Source of the DNA: Pictodentalium vernedei
Lineage: Eukaryota; Mollusca; Scaphopoda; Dentaliida; Dentaliidae
Reading direction: 5' to 3'
DNA: 64,000 bases
Assembly (NCBI GenBank): GCA_031216915.1
Contig: CM062290.1
Coordinates: forward strand, 381,158,718-381,222,717
Shown here: positions 52,525 to 62,918 of the stretch, piece after piece
How positions within the stretch are numbered: position 1 is the stretch's first letter
How the letters are laid out: every line of letters starts with the position of its first letter
Made by a program: the position numbers and the translations under genes
The notes under the pieces: model-generated
What the model was told of the DNA's origin: nothing
Database searches by the model: none
Seen by the model: the letters and a program-made list of their open reading frames with translations, nothing else

Positions 52525-55366
52525 ATATAAATTTTATAGTAAATTTCCTTTCTCACAATTGTTTACTACAGGCTTGCACTACAGTGGAAGAACCTAACTG
52601 GGAAAAATACTCTCTATTTTAATCTTTCCCAAGAGATTTGGGAAAGAAAAGTGGTATAAAGCACCACGAAAAAATAAGCCAAAACTGGGTCGAGCGCCAC
52701 AGACACACACCCAGTAAGGAACGCTCTTCTCTTAGTACAATTCCACAATTTCCGTTAACCAGTGCGCAAGCAGTAATCAAACCATTCTTCTGAGTCTGCC
52801 AACATAGGAGGTATGTGATCAGCGGGGAGGCCTCCATGTAAACAATTGCGGTAGGTATAATAAGAAAGGAAATTTACTATAAAATTTATATTTCTTATCA
52901 ACCTACCCTACAACTGTTTACTACAGGCTGGATCGACAATAGGATGGAGGGAATCACATAACCAACCCACACATAACTCAATGGCACTGGAACCGTTGAC
53001 AGAGGAAGAGATCCCTTGGCCTATCAAACCACAGCATCACAAACATTAGTAAAAGACAATGAAAGATGAGGCGTATGGTGAAGTGCGATGCACAGACAGA
53101 AAGGGCAGTAACAGCACGGAGCTGGAACTGACCCTGTAAAAAGCTGAATGGCTGGGATAGACAACAGCCTAAGCCGAAGAAAGAGGGCCCGTAGGACAAA
53201 GGTCCTCTGTCGGCTCCTGCAACTGTCGCGGATAAATCGAGAAGGTAGCATTTCTCCAGTAGGCTGCCAGAATAACATCCGACAACATGACGGAGTTACT
53301 AAAACCCCCACAGAAAGACAATGCACGCACCTCGTGGCAGAAAAAACAATTGGTAATACAATCACCAGTAGCTAGACGAGCGGAAGCTGCACGAATAGCA
53401 AGACAAATCCATCGAGAAATGGATGCAGGAGAGATCTGGCATGTGAGAAAATGCATATCCATCCAGGATAAAGGCACAAAAGCCCCCCCCCCCCCCAAGC
53501 AGAGCAGGGTCCAAGAAAGTGTCCATCTTGGAGTAAACTGCAAAGTCCTCGGCCTTTTCAAGGAAAAGAGCTGAACAAGCTTGGAGAGGCAAGGATGAGT
53601 GTCGAAACAATGCGGTACCACATATGAGAAAGGTCTCCAAAGCATGGACGTGTACCCATTGCTGGAGACCTCCAGAAACAAACATATACCAGAAACTCTG
53701 CAATCGGTGTGATCGAAGAAGTGACAGAAGCAACAGAGTGATCGCACACCATCGACAGAAGAACCTTCGACTGAGCCACAGAGGCTAAACCAGTGGAATG
53801 AATGCCTCCTTGAAGAAGAAAAGAAACTCCACTGCTTGTCTCTAAAAACCACTACGGAGGAGACAGGACCAGATAAAAGACATGCGAGAAGGCACAATGA
53901 AGTCTGGTCAACTTGAAACCTCCTCGGGCAACTTTGGCAAAGAAAGTCGCAACGTAGAGTGAGACATGCCGGAACCGCCGCTAACAGAGAGCGGAGCAGA
54001 TTGATCCACACCCACCAAGGCGACAGGGGTGTGATCGAAAGGATTCGACGACTGCAGGTTCATATCTGGGCTAGAACCTGAGGCAGAATCGGAACCGGCA
54101 GGAAGACGTAGCCGACAAGACCGTCCCAAAGGAGGGCCAGAGCATCCACGGCGAAAGCCAGAGCAACTGGACACGGGGTCACGAAAGTGTCCACCTGATG
54201 GTTCCAACGAGTCGCAAAGAGATCGGTGGAACACTGCCATGTCGAGCATCCACTCGGTGGAAAAGAACCTGCCCAGTTGGGACAGGGAGTCGGCTAGGAC
54301 GTTCAGATGACCAGGAATGTGACGAACACCCACCCCGGCGTTGACATCCTGAGCGAGCAGTAGAAGATCCCGAGCCAATTCGTACATTGGAACAGAGTGC
54401 GTGCCGCCCTGGTTCCGAATGTAAGCAACCACTGTCGAATTGTCGGACAACAGAAGGACCTGGCGATTTGACAGGTGAGGGATCCATTGCCTGAAAATCA
54501 GAAGAAGAGCAAGAAGCTCCGTCTGGTTGATGTGTAGAGATGCCCACATCCCGTGAAGGGAAATCCCTAGAGGATCCAAAGTCGCACCCCATCCGAGATC
54601 GCTGGCATCTGCCGTCAGAACGCGATCAGACGTGGGTAAGTCCAACTGGACACCCTGCGTGATCCACTGAACATCCGTCCAGTGGAGAAGGTGAGGATGA
54701 AGAAATTCTGGTAACTGAAGCACCAGATCCAGAGAATCGACACTGGGCCTCCAACGACTGAGCAGAAAGTGTTGGAGAGGTCTGACATGCAGCCGACCTA
54801 GAGGAATGAGATTCGTCACCGAACTGCAGAAACCGAGCAGTCGGAGAATACCCTGTGCTGCCGCGGACGTAGACTGGGACAGAGTCAGAGCAAAAGCTGA
54901 GAGAATCACAGCCCTGGCCTGGGGAACCGCCACCGTATTGAACTGAGTGCGGAAGGCCATCCCCAGATGACAAAATGACTGAGAAGGGACCAGATCCGAC
55001 TTCTCCTCGTTGACTCTGAATCCTAGCGACGTGACTAACAGAGTGGCGACATCCGACTCCAGTAAGGCAGCTTTGGAATGCCTCTGGAGGATACCGTCCA
55101 GATATGCCGAAGTAGTCACCCTGGACTGTGTGCGGTGGAAAGCTATCACAAGCGACATCAGTCTGGTGAAGGCCCAAGGAGCCAGGTTGAGGCCGAAAGG
55201 CATGGCTTTGAACTGGTAAACTCGCCCCAGAAAAGCGAACCTGAGATACTTCCGTGACGCCCGATATATCGGAACATGAAAGTAAGCGTCTCGCAGGTCA
55301 ATGCTGGCAGCAAAATCTCCCTGGTGAATTGAACGGAGGACCGACCTGAAAGTTTCCATGCTGAAC
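52525..55366 (-). mobile_element. DIRS-type retrotransposon D, 5'-truncated
   Basis: Left end aaatataaattttatagtaa; internal complementary region about 52845-52915 (gtaaacaattgcggtaggta ... cctaccctacaactgtttac). Coding remnants (recombinase 53169-53900, RT-RNase H 53908-55413) are close relatives of C at protein level. gag, the N-terminal third of RT and the right inverted repeat are missing: homology stops at about 55366, inside cagttgcccaaaagggg, the first unit of a tandem array. Confidence 0.85.
53169..53900 (-). pseudogene. DIRS-D tyrosine recombinase, internally deleted
   Basis: The long minus frame (54011-53169) shows SKLVQLFSLKRPRTLQFTPR, then jumps from MHFLTCQ to ISPASISRWICLAIRAA, deleting the segment with the first catalytic Arg and about 100 residues. 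HEVRALSF is kept, but the Tyr region reads TFSIYPRQL. The earlier part is frameshifted, and the C-run at about 53488-53498 adds a poly-Gly (GGGG). Inactive. Confidence 0.85.
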
Positions 55367-55413
55367 AGTTGCCCAAAAGGGGACGTTCTCATCTGGACAT
55401 TATATGAAGTCAA
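53908..55413 (-). pseudogene. DIRS-D reverse transcriptase-RNase H, truncated, YLDG
   Basis: 501-codon open frame. The first ~17 codons are tandem-repeat sequence, not RT. RT begins at FSMETFRSVLRSIHQGDF and includes ASIDLRDAYFHVPI and FKAMPFGLNLAPWAFTRLM; YxDD reads YLDG at 104-107 (second Asp lost). RNase H: Asp269 (LTADASDLGWGATLD), Glu299 (NQTELLAL), Asp324 (LLSDNSTVVAYIRNQ). After about residue 385 the frame leaves homology. The first Asp of motif A and the RNase H triad survive, but it is polymerase-dead and lacks the fingers. Confidence 0.85.
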
Positions 55414-56010
55414 CCTATAAAGTTACAATGAAATCCCTCCATAAATATGACCTGTAGACTGTACTAAAGGTTTTTGGACTTCGGGCTCCTGTTGCCATCA
55501 CAGTTGCCCAAAAGGGGATGTTCTCATCTAGACATTATATGAAGTCAACCTATCAAGTTACAATGAAATCCCTCCATAAATATGACGTGTCGACTGTGCT
55601 AAAGGTTTTCGGGCTTTGGGCTCGGGCAGCCATCATGGTTAAATGATCACAACCAAAAGGGGACATTCTCATCTGGGCATCATGTGGATTGAACCTACGA
55701 AGTTACAATGAATTCCTTTCATAAATATGACCTGTAGACTGTGCTGAAGGTTTTCGAGCTTTGGGTACCTGTAGCCATCACAGTTGCCCAATCACGTCCA
55801 AAAGGGGTCTTTCTCATGTGTAAAAATTGTATGAAGTCAACCTATGAAGTTACAATGAAATCCCTCCATAAATATGACCTGTAGACTGTGCTAAAGGTTT
55901 TCGGGTTTTGGGCTCGGGCAGTCGTGAGTTGATAGATCACGCCCAAATGGGGATATTCTCATGTAGTCATCATACGGAGTCATCGTATCAAGTTACAATG
56001 AAATCCGTCC
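55366..56010 (+). repeat. Tandem array of ~135-140 bp units at the DIRS-D breakpoint
   Basis: Units start near 55366, 55501, 55638, 55781 and 55920. Shared blocks: gttgcccaaaaggggac, ttctcatctggacattatat, aagttacaatgaaatccctc, ataaatatgacctgtagact. Five units, the last truncated. Confidence 0.85.
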
Positions 56011-56599
56011 ATATTAAACATGATAAGGCTTCCAGGTTTACACGTGTAAAAGCGAACGTTTCGTTTATGGGCATTAAACGTTTACAGTTCTGGTAAACGT
56101 GTACACGGAATGAAGTTTTAATAGAGTAATTTCCCTTGAGTTCCTTCACAACACGAATTTCATGTTTTCCATTTTTAATATGGCGTCTCAAGTAACCGAC
56201 GATAAAAAGCTGGAGGTTCTTCATTAAACACTTGCAAAATTTGCAGATTAATGCAGAAAGTCAAAGAAACAAAAAGAAAATTTCCAACTTTGCAATGCAA
56301 TATTTTGGTAATGCTTCAGAAAAACTGTGTACTGGTTCCGACTGGCGCCACTGCCACAGTAACCGAACGAAATCATCTTCAAATCATGTGATATCATATG
56401 TGACACAGTCACATGAGCCGCATGGCACGTGCTTATCTTTGGTGTTTCCTTCGAAACATGTGTGGGATGTTTTAGTTTATTCGGATTTACATGTATATTC
56501 CCAATGTGATACACAATTGTTCTCGATGATTTCGTTCCCCTGACATGGATTATTAATTTATTATTCACACTTGGGATGATCTTAGGATCGATTTATGGA
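56011..56599. other. No recognised feature
   Basis: Contains acgtttacagttctggtaaacgtgtacac near 56080-56105, a partly self-complementary patch. ORFs on both strands at 56232-56568 overlap and look fortuitous. Confidence 0.3.
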
Positions 56600-56960
56600 G
56601 TTTGACAGACAGACTGGCACTTGGGTGTTTGAAAATTTGGATTCCCCTGCATGGTTTGTAGACTTTGTTTGTTTTTGCGACATTGCATTCCACTCTCAAG
56701 CCCGGTATTGTCACTATTGTGTGCCATGGCAACTTGCTCCAACATTACTGTTTGAAAAAACACAATGAATTTCACCCCGAATCCACCAGAATGCGCTCAG
56801 AGACCCCCATAAATTTGAACACTTGAACCTTCAGTAAAAAACTTTAACCACTTGCTTTAACCAAAACTCTAAATGTTAACAGAAAAAGGCAGATGGACAG
56901 TCGGACAGATGGACGGACAAAAGTCATTACTATAGCCCTCACTGTAAACAGTCAGGCTAA
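56600..56960 (+). mobile_element. Microsatellite/hairpin-ended element, 3' end
   Basis: Ends ggcagatggacagtcggaca, gatggacggac, then ctatagccctcactgtaaac and agtcaggctaaaaag. Same ending style as 24134 and 40562. Confidence 0.45.
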
Positions 56961-57124
56961 AAAGGGTTAAATATTTCCCAAAATAATACAAAACATAAAA
57001 AAATAAAAACAAATGAGAATGATACAATCAATAGTAATATCAATTTAAAAGAAAAGAAAACAAAAAACTTTAAGGTTGACTAAAAAACTTTAAAAAATAC
57101 TCCTTTCAGTGTTTTAAAAAGAAT

Positions 57125-57366
57125 GAATGTTTAAGCTCCACAAAGTAGATCTTCTGTTTCTCATGCCATTTTTGGTAAAACTGCATGTGAGTGTAATTTT
57201 TTTTATTTTATTTTTTAGTTTTGTAATTATTTCTTTGAAATCAAAAGTTCTTAGTTTGTTTTATGTTTTTGGCCTCATAATCTACAGAATAGCATGGGTG
57301 GTGGTGTATTTCATCTCTTGAGTGCAAGAAGGCTTTGCAATGCTGAAGAATTGCAAAGCCTTCATG
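57125..57366. mobile_element. Foldback element FB1, half copy in inverted orientation
   Basis: cttctgtttctcatgcc (57151-57167) is the outer repeat; gagtgcaagaaggctttgca then atgctgaagaattgcaaagcc is the central hairpin. The other half is missing. Confidence 0.7.
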
Positions 57367-57395
57367 TCGTGTACGCTGCCCATATGAACAAGAAA

Positions 57396-57434
57396 TTGAG
57401 ACCCCACCAATTACACTAAGAGGTGGGGTCTCAA
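57396..57434. repeat. 13-bp perfect hairpin
   Basis: ttgagaccccacc (57396-57408) and ggtggggtctcaa (57422-57434), loop of 13 bases. Confidence 0.8.
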
Positions 57435-58929
57435 AACCCCATCACGTGACTTCAGTTTGTCTATAATTAACTTGTGTTTTTTGCAAGTGCGGTAATCAGG
57501 TTTATTCTTCCACCAAAAATAGTTTTAGTTCATTGTTGTTTAGTGATTGTTAGGTATTGCACTTAAGTATAAATTGAATATGTATGCTCCATACATGTTT
57601 ATTGATAATAATATGGCAGAAAAAATGCTCAAAATATGAAGTTTGAATCGTGTTTTTAATCTCGCATGAATATGTCAAACTGTGTGATGGGATGTTCGGC
57701 TGACGTCGGTTTATCTTTTGATCTCTCAGTCACCGGCTCTTAATTAGATCTAATTTTTCACAGTCAGTGAAAAATTACTTTTACTTTTACTTGAAATCTT
57801 ACAAAGATAGTTCAATATTTGAAAAAGTTATTAAAAGCTATTGCGATTCCGAATGTTGTTCATCAAAATCGATTCAGAACTCGAGGAATTACAAAAAAAA
57901 ATAATATTATACCGTACTGAAATCATGGATGTGAGTTGCAAAAATTATAACTTGACCAGCACAATATCTGGACATTCCCCCAACGGTCTTTTACCTAACT
58001 GTAGCTATTGACGGAGAAAAATCATGTTACCGGTACTGAATTTTGAATAAATTGTGGGTTGGGGAGGAAGGGAATCCGATTTACGATTTTAAAAGTTAAG
58101 TTCAGAGTGGAATGTTAAAATGTACATGTTGATAGTGGAATTAACATCAATAAACTACATTAACGAAAAAGGAATGCTTGTGATGGCCCTAGGACGTTTC
58201 AGCCCAAGACGCTTCGGAATCCACTAGCAAGGAAAACTGGCCAAGATGGGGGTGGGGGCAGGGGGGGGGGGGGGGCAGATGGGCAAACAATCAATGATAT
58301 AGGCCTATTTGTGTGTGTGGGAGTCTGGGGTCCAATTGCCTCGTTTCGGGGATGAGGAGGGAGGGGGGGGGGGGGTGGAGACTATTTACTTCACCATTTA
58401 GGAGTGGTATGGATGACTGAATATTACACTGCCAAGACACTGAAATTTTTGATGTGCTGGCTACACGCAAAAATTAGGGGTGGCGCCAAAAAATTTCCGA
58501 CGGAGAAACTAAAATCTCCTGCCTGATAGACCTATTTTAATTTTGGGGGTTTCAAGACACGTGTGGGGGGACAAAACTAAAAAATTGTAATACGAAATTT
58601 CGGGCATGTTTGAGCTAGGGTTATGATGTGTGGTGGTCTGGCTTGTCGATCGGAATGTCATTATTGAAAAATAAAAAAAAATATTATTTTCTATTGATTT
58701 TATTTACATATGGTTATAATTATGTTTGCTGAATTAATAAAAAGTAATTGAAAATGTTGATTTGTCTCTTATTTTTTCTCAAGCTTGTCATGTGCAGAGG
58801 TGTTAAAACAGATGTTGGTTTGAAGGACAGCTCTGTGCTTTGTCGCGCCACTCAAATGTTATTTCACACCTTGTGCAAGTGGTAGTTTAATCTACTATAT
58901 TTAATTAATTACTTCAATCCTAACAACTT
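57435..58929. other. No recognised gene; homopolymer G tracts
   Basis: AT-rich with G-runs at about 58249-58276 and 58360-58375. No ORF of note on either strand, no terminal repeats. Confidence 0.35.
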
Positions 58930-59090
58930 TAATGTAGTAGTAGTAGTAGAATATTTTATTTAAGTGTCACATTTCAATACACATACATAACATACACAGA
59001 GTATTTACAAAATATATGAAAGCCAGTCTTTAAAGGCTTATGAAACACATTTTCATCAGAGGTAGGTCTTTTTTACAGTAGTTCATAAAC
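58930..59090 (-). mobile_element. Possible 3' end of a retroposon (minus orientation)
   Basis: The complement ends ...gtgacacttaaataaaatat followed by tctactactacta: a polyadenylation-like aataaa and a short trinucleotide tail, as at LINE 3' ends. No coding part. Confidence 0.3.
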
Positions 59091-59330
59091 CCCCCCCCCC
59101 CCCCCCCCCCCGAAAAACCAAAACACATGCACGCACACCAACCACACACACACCCTTATGGACACCCCCCTCCCTCCCTCCCCCCCCCCACACAGAGTGT
59201 AATATGCAGACGTGCGCCCACACGCACTTGCGTATACTTTCGTGTACTAATTTGCTTTCACTTTTCCTTACTTTCTCCCCCCCCCCACCCCCGCCCCCCA
59301 CATCACGTATATCTGTCTCTTTCCCACTGA
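59091..59330. repeat. Low-complexity C-rich and CA-rich stretch
   Basis: C-runs at about 59091-59111, 59178-59189 and 59277-59297, with cacacacaccc between. ORFs through it (poly-Gly or poly-Pro) are artefacts. Confidence 0.8.
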
Positions 59331-59467
59331 AGTGTACTCTATCTTAGAATGGCACATTTGCAGATAGTTTAATTTGGTACCTCCCACATATTTTTACATA
59401 CACACAGGGTTAGCTATTTCAATTGATAAATAGTCCAGGCACATTAGACATAAAAATGAGAAAGTAA

Positions 59468-59497
59468 GGAAAAAAATCGGAGAAAGCTGATTTTTTT
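59468..59497 (+). repeat. Left terminal inverted repeat of the nuclease-CXC element
   Basis: About 29 of 30 bases complement the right copy. Confidence 0.75.
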
Positions 59498-59499
59498 AT

Positions 59500-60099
59500 A
59501 TGTTTCCGGGACACACATTGCGGATAAAGTGTGAAAAGTCCCCGCGAATCTGAGTTGAGCTTTTTTAGTTATAGCGTTTTTTTGATGAAAAAAAAAATTT
59601 TAAAAAAAATTCGACCCAGCTCCATATTTCTCATTCTTATTCGCCTTAGTAGGGTAAGAATCATAAATATCGTGCTGAATTATATTGAGAATACATATCC
59701 CCAACAGAAAATGCCAACTTTGTACCAATCCTCACACTCAATGGTGAAATATTCACGAAAATGTACAAAATTACGAAAAAAATTTATTGTTTTCATACAC
59801 ACAACGGTACACAACGTCCATTAAATCAAATCTACGACTACTTTGGGAGTTAAATTATATATCAAAAATTGCAGAAAAGCAGTGGCTTTATAATGATATA
59901 TAACAATAGTCATTCATTCCATAATGAACTGGTGAAACGTGTGAAATATTAACCATACCTCCTAAACTCAAATTCAAACGGCATCAACTTTTCTCATTCA
60001 AATACCGTATTATAGCATCATTGTTTCAATTTCCATGTTCGATTATATCACATAATGTGGTGTTCGCCTACACTCAAGATGCATTGGCATGTAATGTGA
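59500..60099. other. 5' region of the nuclease-CXC gene
   Basis: AT-rich, no convincing ORF (a 97-codon frame at 59531-59824 is low-complexity). A TGA in frame at 60097 bars direct upstream extension; acceptor-like acgcacag|gaaagc (60105) and cttctccag|ttgttc (60150) make an upstream exon possible. Confidence 0.4.
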
Positions 60100-62238
60100 C
60101 GCACAGGAAAGCTTTGGGTACAATACTACGAGCAAATAGGTCTTCTCCAGTTGTTCTTGAGAGCAGAGCGCACAGGCAACTGGGAACTCCACACATATTG
60201 TGTTCGCAATATGATTCCAGTATTTCACGCAGGTGGTCATTTTGCATACGCAAAAAGTTCTCATCTCTATTTGCAGCAGATGAATGAGCTAACAGAAATA
60301 ATGCAACAGGATGATTTGAAGTTGTTCACTGAGAAAGGTTACTTTACCATAAGGCGCTCAGATAAATTCTGGGACGGGATATATTCTGATCAGACCATAG
60401 AGCAGTGTTTAATGAGAATGTCCAAGCTCTCTGGTAGTCTCACACATGGCAGGGGAATAACCAATAGCACTGTTGCGAAATGGGTACATGGACTACCTCT
60501 TTGCCTTCCGATATGTAATGCTCTCGAAAATTTTGTTCATGTTCACACTGGTCATGGCGAACAACATCGGGATCTCCGTCAAAGTTCACAATTGACTGAT
60601 GCCAATGATATCACCAAATTATTGAACTGGCTCAGAGTGCATTCCCCCTTTCAGAATAGAGATCCACTACAATTAGTCTCTATAGCGACCGGGCTTGTGG
60701 CCGACGAAACTGTGAACTGTGATCAAGTTCGCAAAATTGGTGAATGTTGCGTATCGAATGTTGTAAGCAAAACGTTCAACAGCATCAAACTACGACGTGT
60801 TGACACTGTGAAGTCTTTCGCATCGATGGCAAATAGCATCAAAGTCTGTGGAAGTAAGGTAGTGATTGACCCCACAATTCTGTTCAACCGCATCACATGT
60901 GTTATTCAGTTACAAGCAGAGATGGAAGAGTATCTCAAATATGAACTCGCCCCGAAACCACCAGCATTGTTTGATTCTGCTGGAATGAGGAAGACACAGA
61001 AAAGCACGCTCGGTAAGATCCTCAAAACATACGGTTCCGAGCAAACTAAAATCCCAGAACATTCTCTGTTTGTTGTAGATGGTGGATTTTTATTGAGGGC
61101 AGTTGTATGGCCTAAACAGTCGTCATATAAGGACATATGTACATCATATTCCAATTATCTAGTGAGACATTTTGGGGCGAACGTCGTGGTTGTTTTTGAT
61201 GGTTATGCTTGTACAATGTCGACAAAGGGCATGGAACAAGCCTGTAGATCTAAAGACAGGTATTCCATTGATATCAATATCTCACCCGAGTTACCAGCCA
61301 CCACACCCCAATCCGATTTCCTTGCAAATGCCAAGAACAAAACCCAACTGATCGATCTTCTAATGCAGGAGCTATCTGCTATCAATATTCAGTCCAAGCA
61401 GGCCGAGGCTGATGCTGATGTACTGATAGCCGAAACTGCACTTGACATCGCTCAAGATGACAACAATGTTGTCGTTGTGGGAACAGACACAGACTTGTTA
61501 GTCATTCTTACCTCTCGAGTTCAACCGGGATGTAATATTCACATGATGTATTCCATTACCCCAAACTTACTAGTTTCAGTTAGTGAAATAGCAACCAAAA
61601 TGGGTGACCATAGAAGCAACCTCCTTGTAGCACATTCTATAAGTGGTTGTGACACTACTTCTGCACTCTTTCGAGTTGGTAAGAAGAAAGTATTCAGTAC
61701 AATTGTCTCCGATGTTACTAGCGACTCACAACAGTATGTCAACACAATTTTGGCGGATGACAGTACACCAAGTGCAGTAGCCGCTGCCGGGGAACAACTT
61801 CTCCTGATCTTATACGGGAGTAAAACTGTTTCCTCTCTCGACCAATATAGATATGTCACTTACAAGCGTTATGTAGCAAAATCTAAACTGAATAAACCCA
61901 TCGACCTAGCCTCACTCCCACCAAGCAGCGATGCTGCACAACAACATGTCTACAGATGTTATCTCCAGGTCCAACAATGGCTGGGCACTTCGCTTCCACC
62001 GACGGATTGGGGGTGGTCGCTAGACAATGGACTTCTTGTACCGACTGCAGCCACAAAGCCATGTGCCCCCGATAACCTACTGAATCTGATCAGTTGTGGT
62101 TGCAAGAGTGCTTGTACAAAAAGGTGTGGGTGTAAGAAGGCAGGACTCTCTTGCTCAGGTTTGTGTAATTGCAGTTCGGATTCTTGTAACAACCACAGAA
62201 ACACTGTCCTGTCGGAAATTTCTGAGTTCGATGAATAA
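60100..62238 (+). CDS. FEN/PIN-like nuclease-fold protein with C-terminal CXC domain (5'-incomplete)
   Basis: Open from 60100 to the stop at 62236-62238; no ATG near the start, so the true N-terminus is probably in an upstream exon or lost. Counting from 60151: a conserved N-terminal part (LRAERTGNWELH; HFAYAKSSHLYLQ at ~31-43; GRGITNSTVAKW at ~100-111), then a nuclease-like core: VVDGGFLLR (Asp310), VVVVFDGY (Asp350), AEADADVLIAET (Glu419, Asp421, Asp423), VGTDTDLLV (Asp446, Asp448) and SGCDTTSALF (Asp501). The order and spacing fit the FEN1/XPG branch of PIN-like metal-dependent nucleases. At ~647-682 is a Cys cluster CGCKSACTKRCGCKKAG, CSGLCNCSSDSCNN, matching the tesmin/TSO1 CXC DNA-binding pattern. 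Predicted nuclear DNA-acting protein; activity is inferred. Related proteins are multi-copy in marine invertebrates (recalled, not checked). Confidence 0.75.
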   Translation, partial: RTGKLWVQYYEQIGLLQLFLRAERTGNWELHTYCVRNMIPVFHAGGHFAYAKSSHLYLQQMNELTEIMQQDDLKLFTEKGYFTIRRSDKFWDGIYSDQTIEQCLMRMSKLSGSLTHGRGITNSTVAKWVHGLPLCLPICNALENFVHVHTGHGEQHRDLRQSSQLTDANDITKLLNWLRVHSPFQNRDPLQLVSIATGLVADETVNCDQVRKIGECCVSNVVSKTFNSIKLRRVDTVKSFASMANSIKVCGSKVVIDPTILFNRITCVIQLQAEMEEYLKYELAPKPPALFDSAGMRKTQKSTLGKILKTYGSEQTKIPEHSLFVVDGGFLLRAVVWPKQSSYKDICTSYSNYLVRHFGANVVVVFDGYACTMSTKGMEQACRSKDRYSIDINISPELPATTPQSDFLANAKNKTQLIDLLMQELSAINIQSKQAEADADVLIAETALDIAQDDNNVVVVGTDTDLLVILTSRVQPGCNIHMMYSITPNLLVSVSEIATKMGDHRSNLLVAHSISGCDTTSALFRVGKKKVFSTIVSDVTSDSQQYVNTILADDSTPSAVAAAGEQLLLILYGSKTVSSLDQYRYVTYKRYVAKSKLNKPIDLASLPPSSDAAQQHVYRCYLQVQQWLGTSLPPTDWGWSLDNGLLVPTAATKPCAPDNLLNLISCGCKSACTKRCGCKKAGLSCSGLCNCSSDSCNNHRNTVLSEISEFDE

Positions 62239-62888
62239 TATGTATATAGGTCATGTCATTTCTGTATATAGCGTTGATAATAGTCAATGTAACTTAATCC
62301 ATGTTGATTGATTTGTACATTCTGTAAATATTATTTATTGATTTTTGTACATTCTGTAAATATTATTTATTGATCTAATGCTGCCAGACACAGACGTGTC
62401 TGTTCGGTCCCAAGCCCGAAAATAGTTGAGTTCTCATGCTGACGAATTTTATGCCAAAAGGGGAACTCGGCCAGAAGCAGAGGGGGTCTTCCATAATGTC
62501 TATTTTGTAAGCAAGGATAAAGTCTTCAAATGGTGGTGGATTTTTTATCGTCTGTCCAACTAACATCCCGTTCTGTACTACGACCCTTTGGGCAAATCCG
62601 TTAGGAAAATCATCATTTTTTGCATAAATCCGATACTTTTTTGTGAATTTTCAATAATTTTTCGCAGAAATTGTCACAGAATGCACATTTTCCTCTAGGT
62701 AAATGTATATTAGACATTATGTAGCTCGAAATACGCGTAAACAAAAAATACTGTTGGATCAATTCGAGGTTACAAAGTTCGTGCGATTTTTTTTAATTTT
62801 TTTCAAACGCGTTTTCGAAAAAAGGCTCAACTGGGATTTTAGGGGACTTTTGTCTAATCGTTCAGTGACATGTACTCGACATTCCCTG
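62239..62888. other. 3' region of the nuclease-CXC gene
   Basis: Includes a doubled ~34-bp segment at 62305-62374 (ttgtacattctgtaaatatt then atttattga, twice). No further gene before the right TIR. Confidence 0.5.
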
Positions 62889-62918
62889 AAAAAATCAGCT
62901 TTCTCCGATTTTTTTCCC
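62889..62918 (-). repeat. Right terminal inverted repeat of the nuclease-CXC element
   Basis: aaaaaatcagctttctccga then tttttttccc; the complement of 59468-59497. Confidence 0.75.

Larger units (their letters stand above)
59467..62918 (+). mobile_element. TIR-bounded element carrying a FEN/PIN-like nuclease-CXC gene
   Basis: 59468-59497 (starts ggaaaaaaatcggagaaagc, then tgattttttt) is the near-perfect complement of about 62889-62917. Weaker complementarity continues ~120 bp inward (aaaagtcccc, gttgagc then a T-run, gcgttt). The flanking bases suggest a TA duplication (gTA|AGG ... CCC|TAg), but the exact tip is uncertain. Between the repeats lies one long plus-strand gene with ~0.6 kb before and ~0.65 kb after it. 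No DDE transposase was found, so the nuclease is the only candidate mobility protein. Confidence 0.65.

Noticed and set aside
59083..59301. Glycine-rich ORF
   Set aside because: Arises from C-runs and CA repeats; no composition typical of coding DNA.
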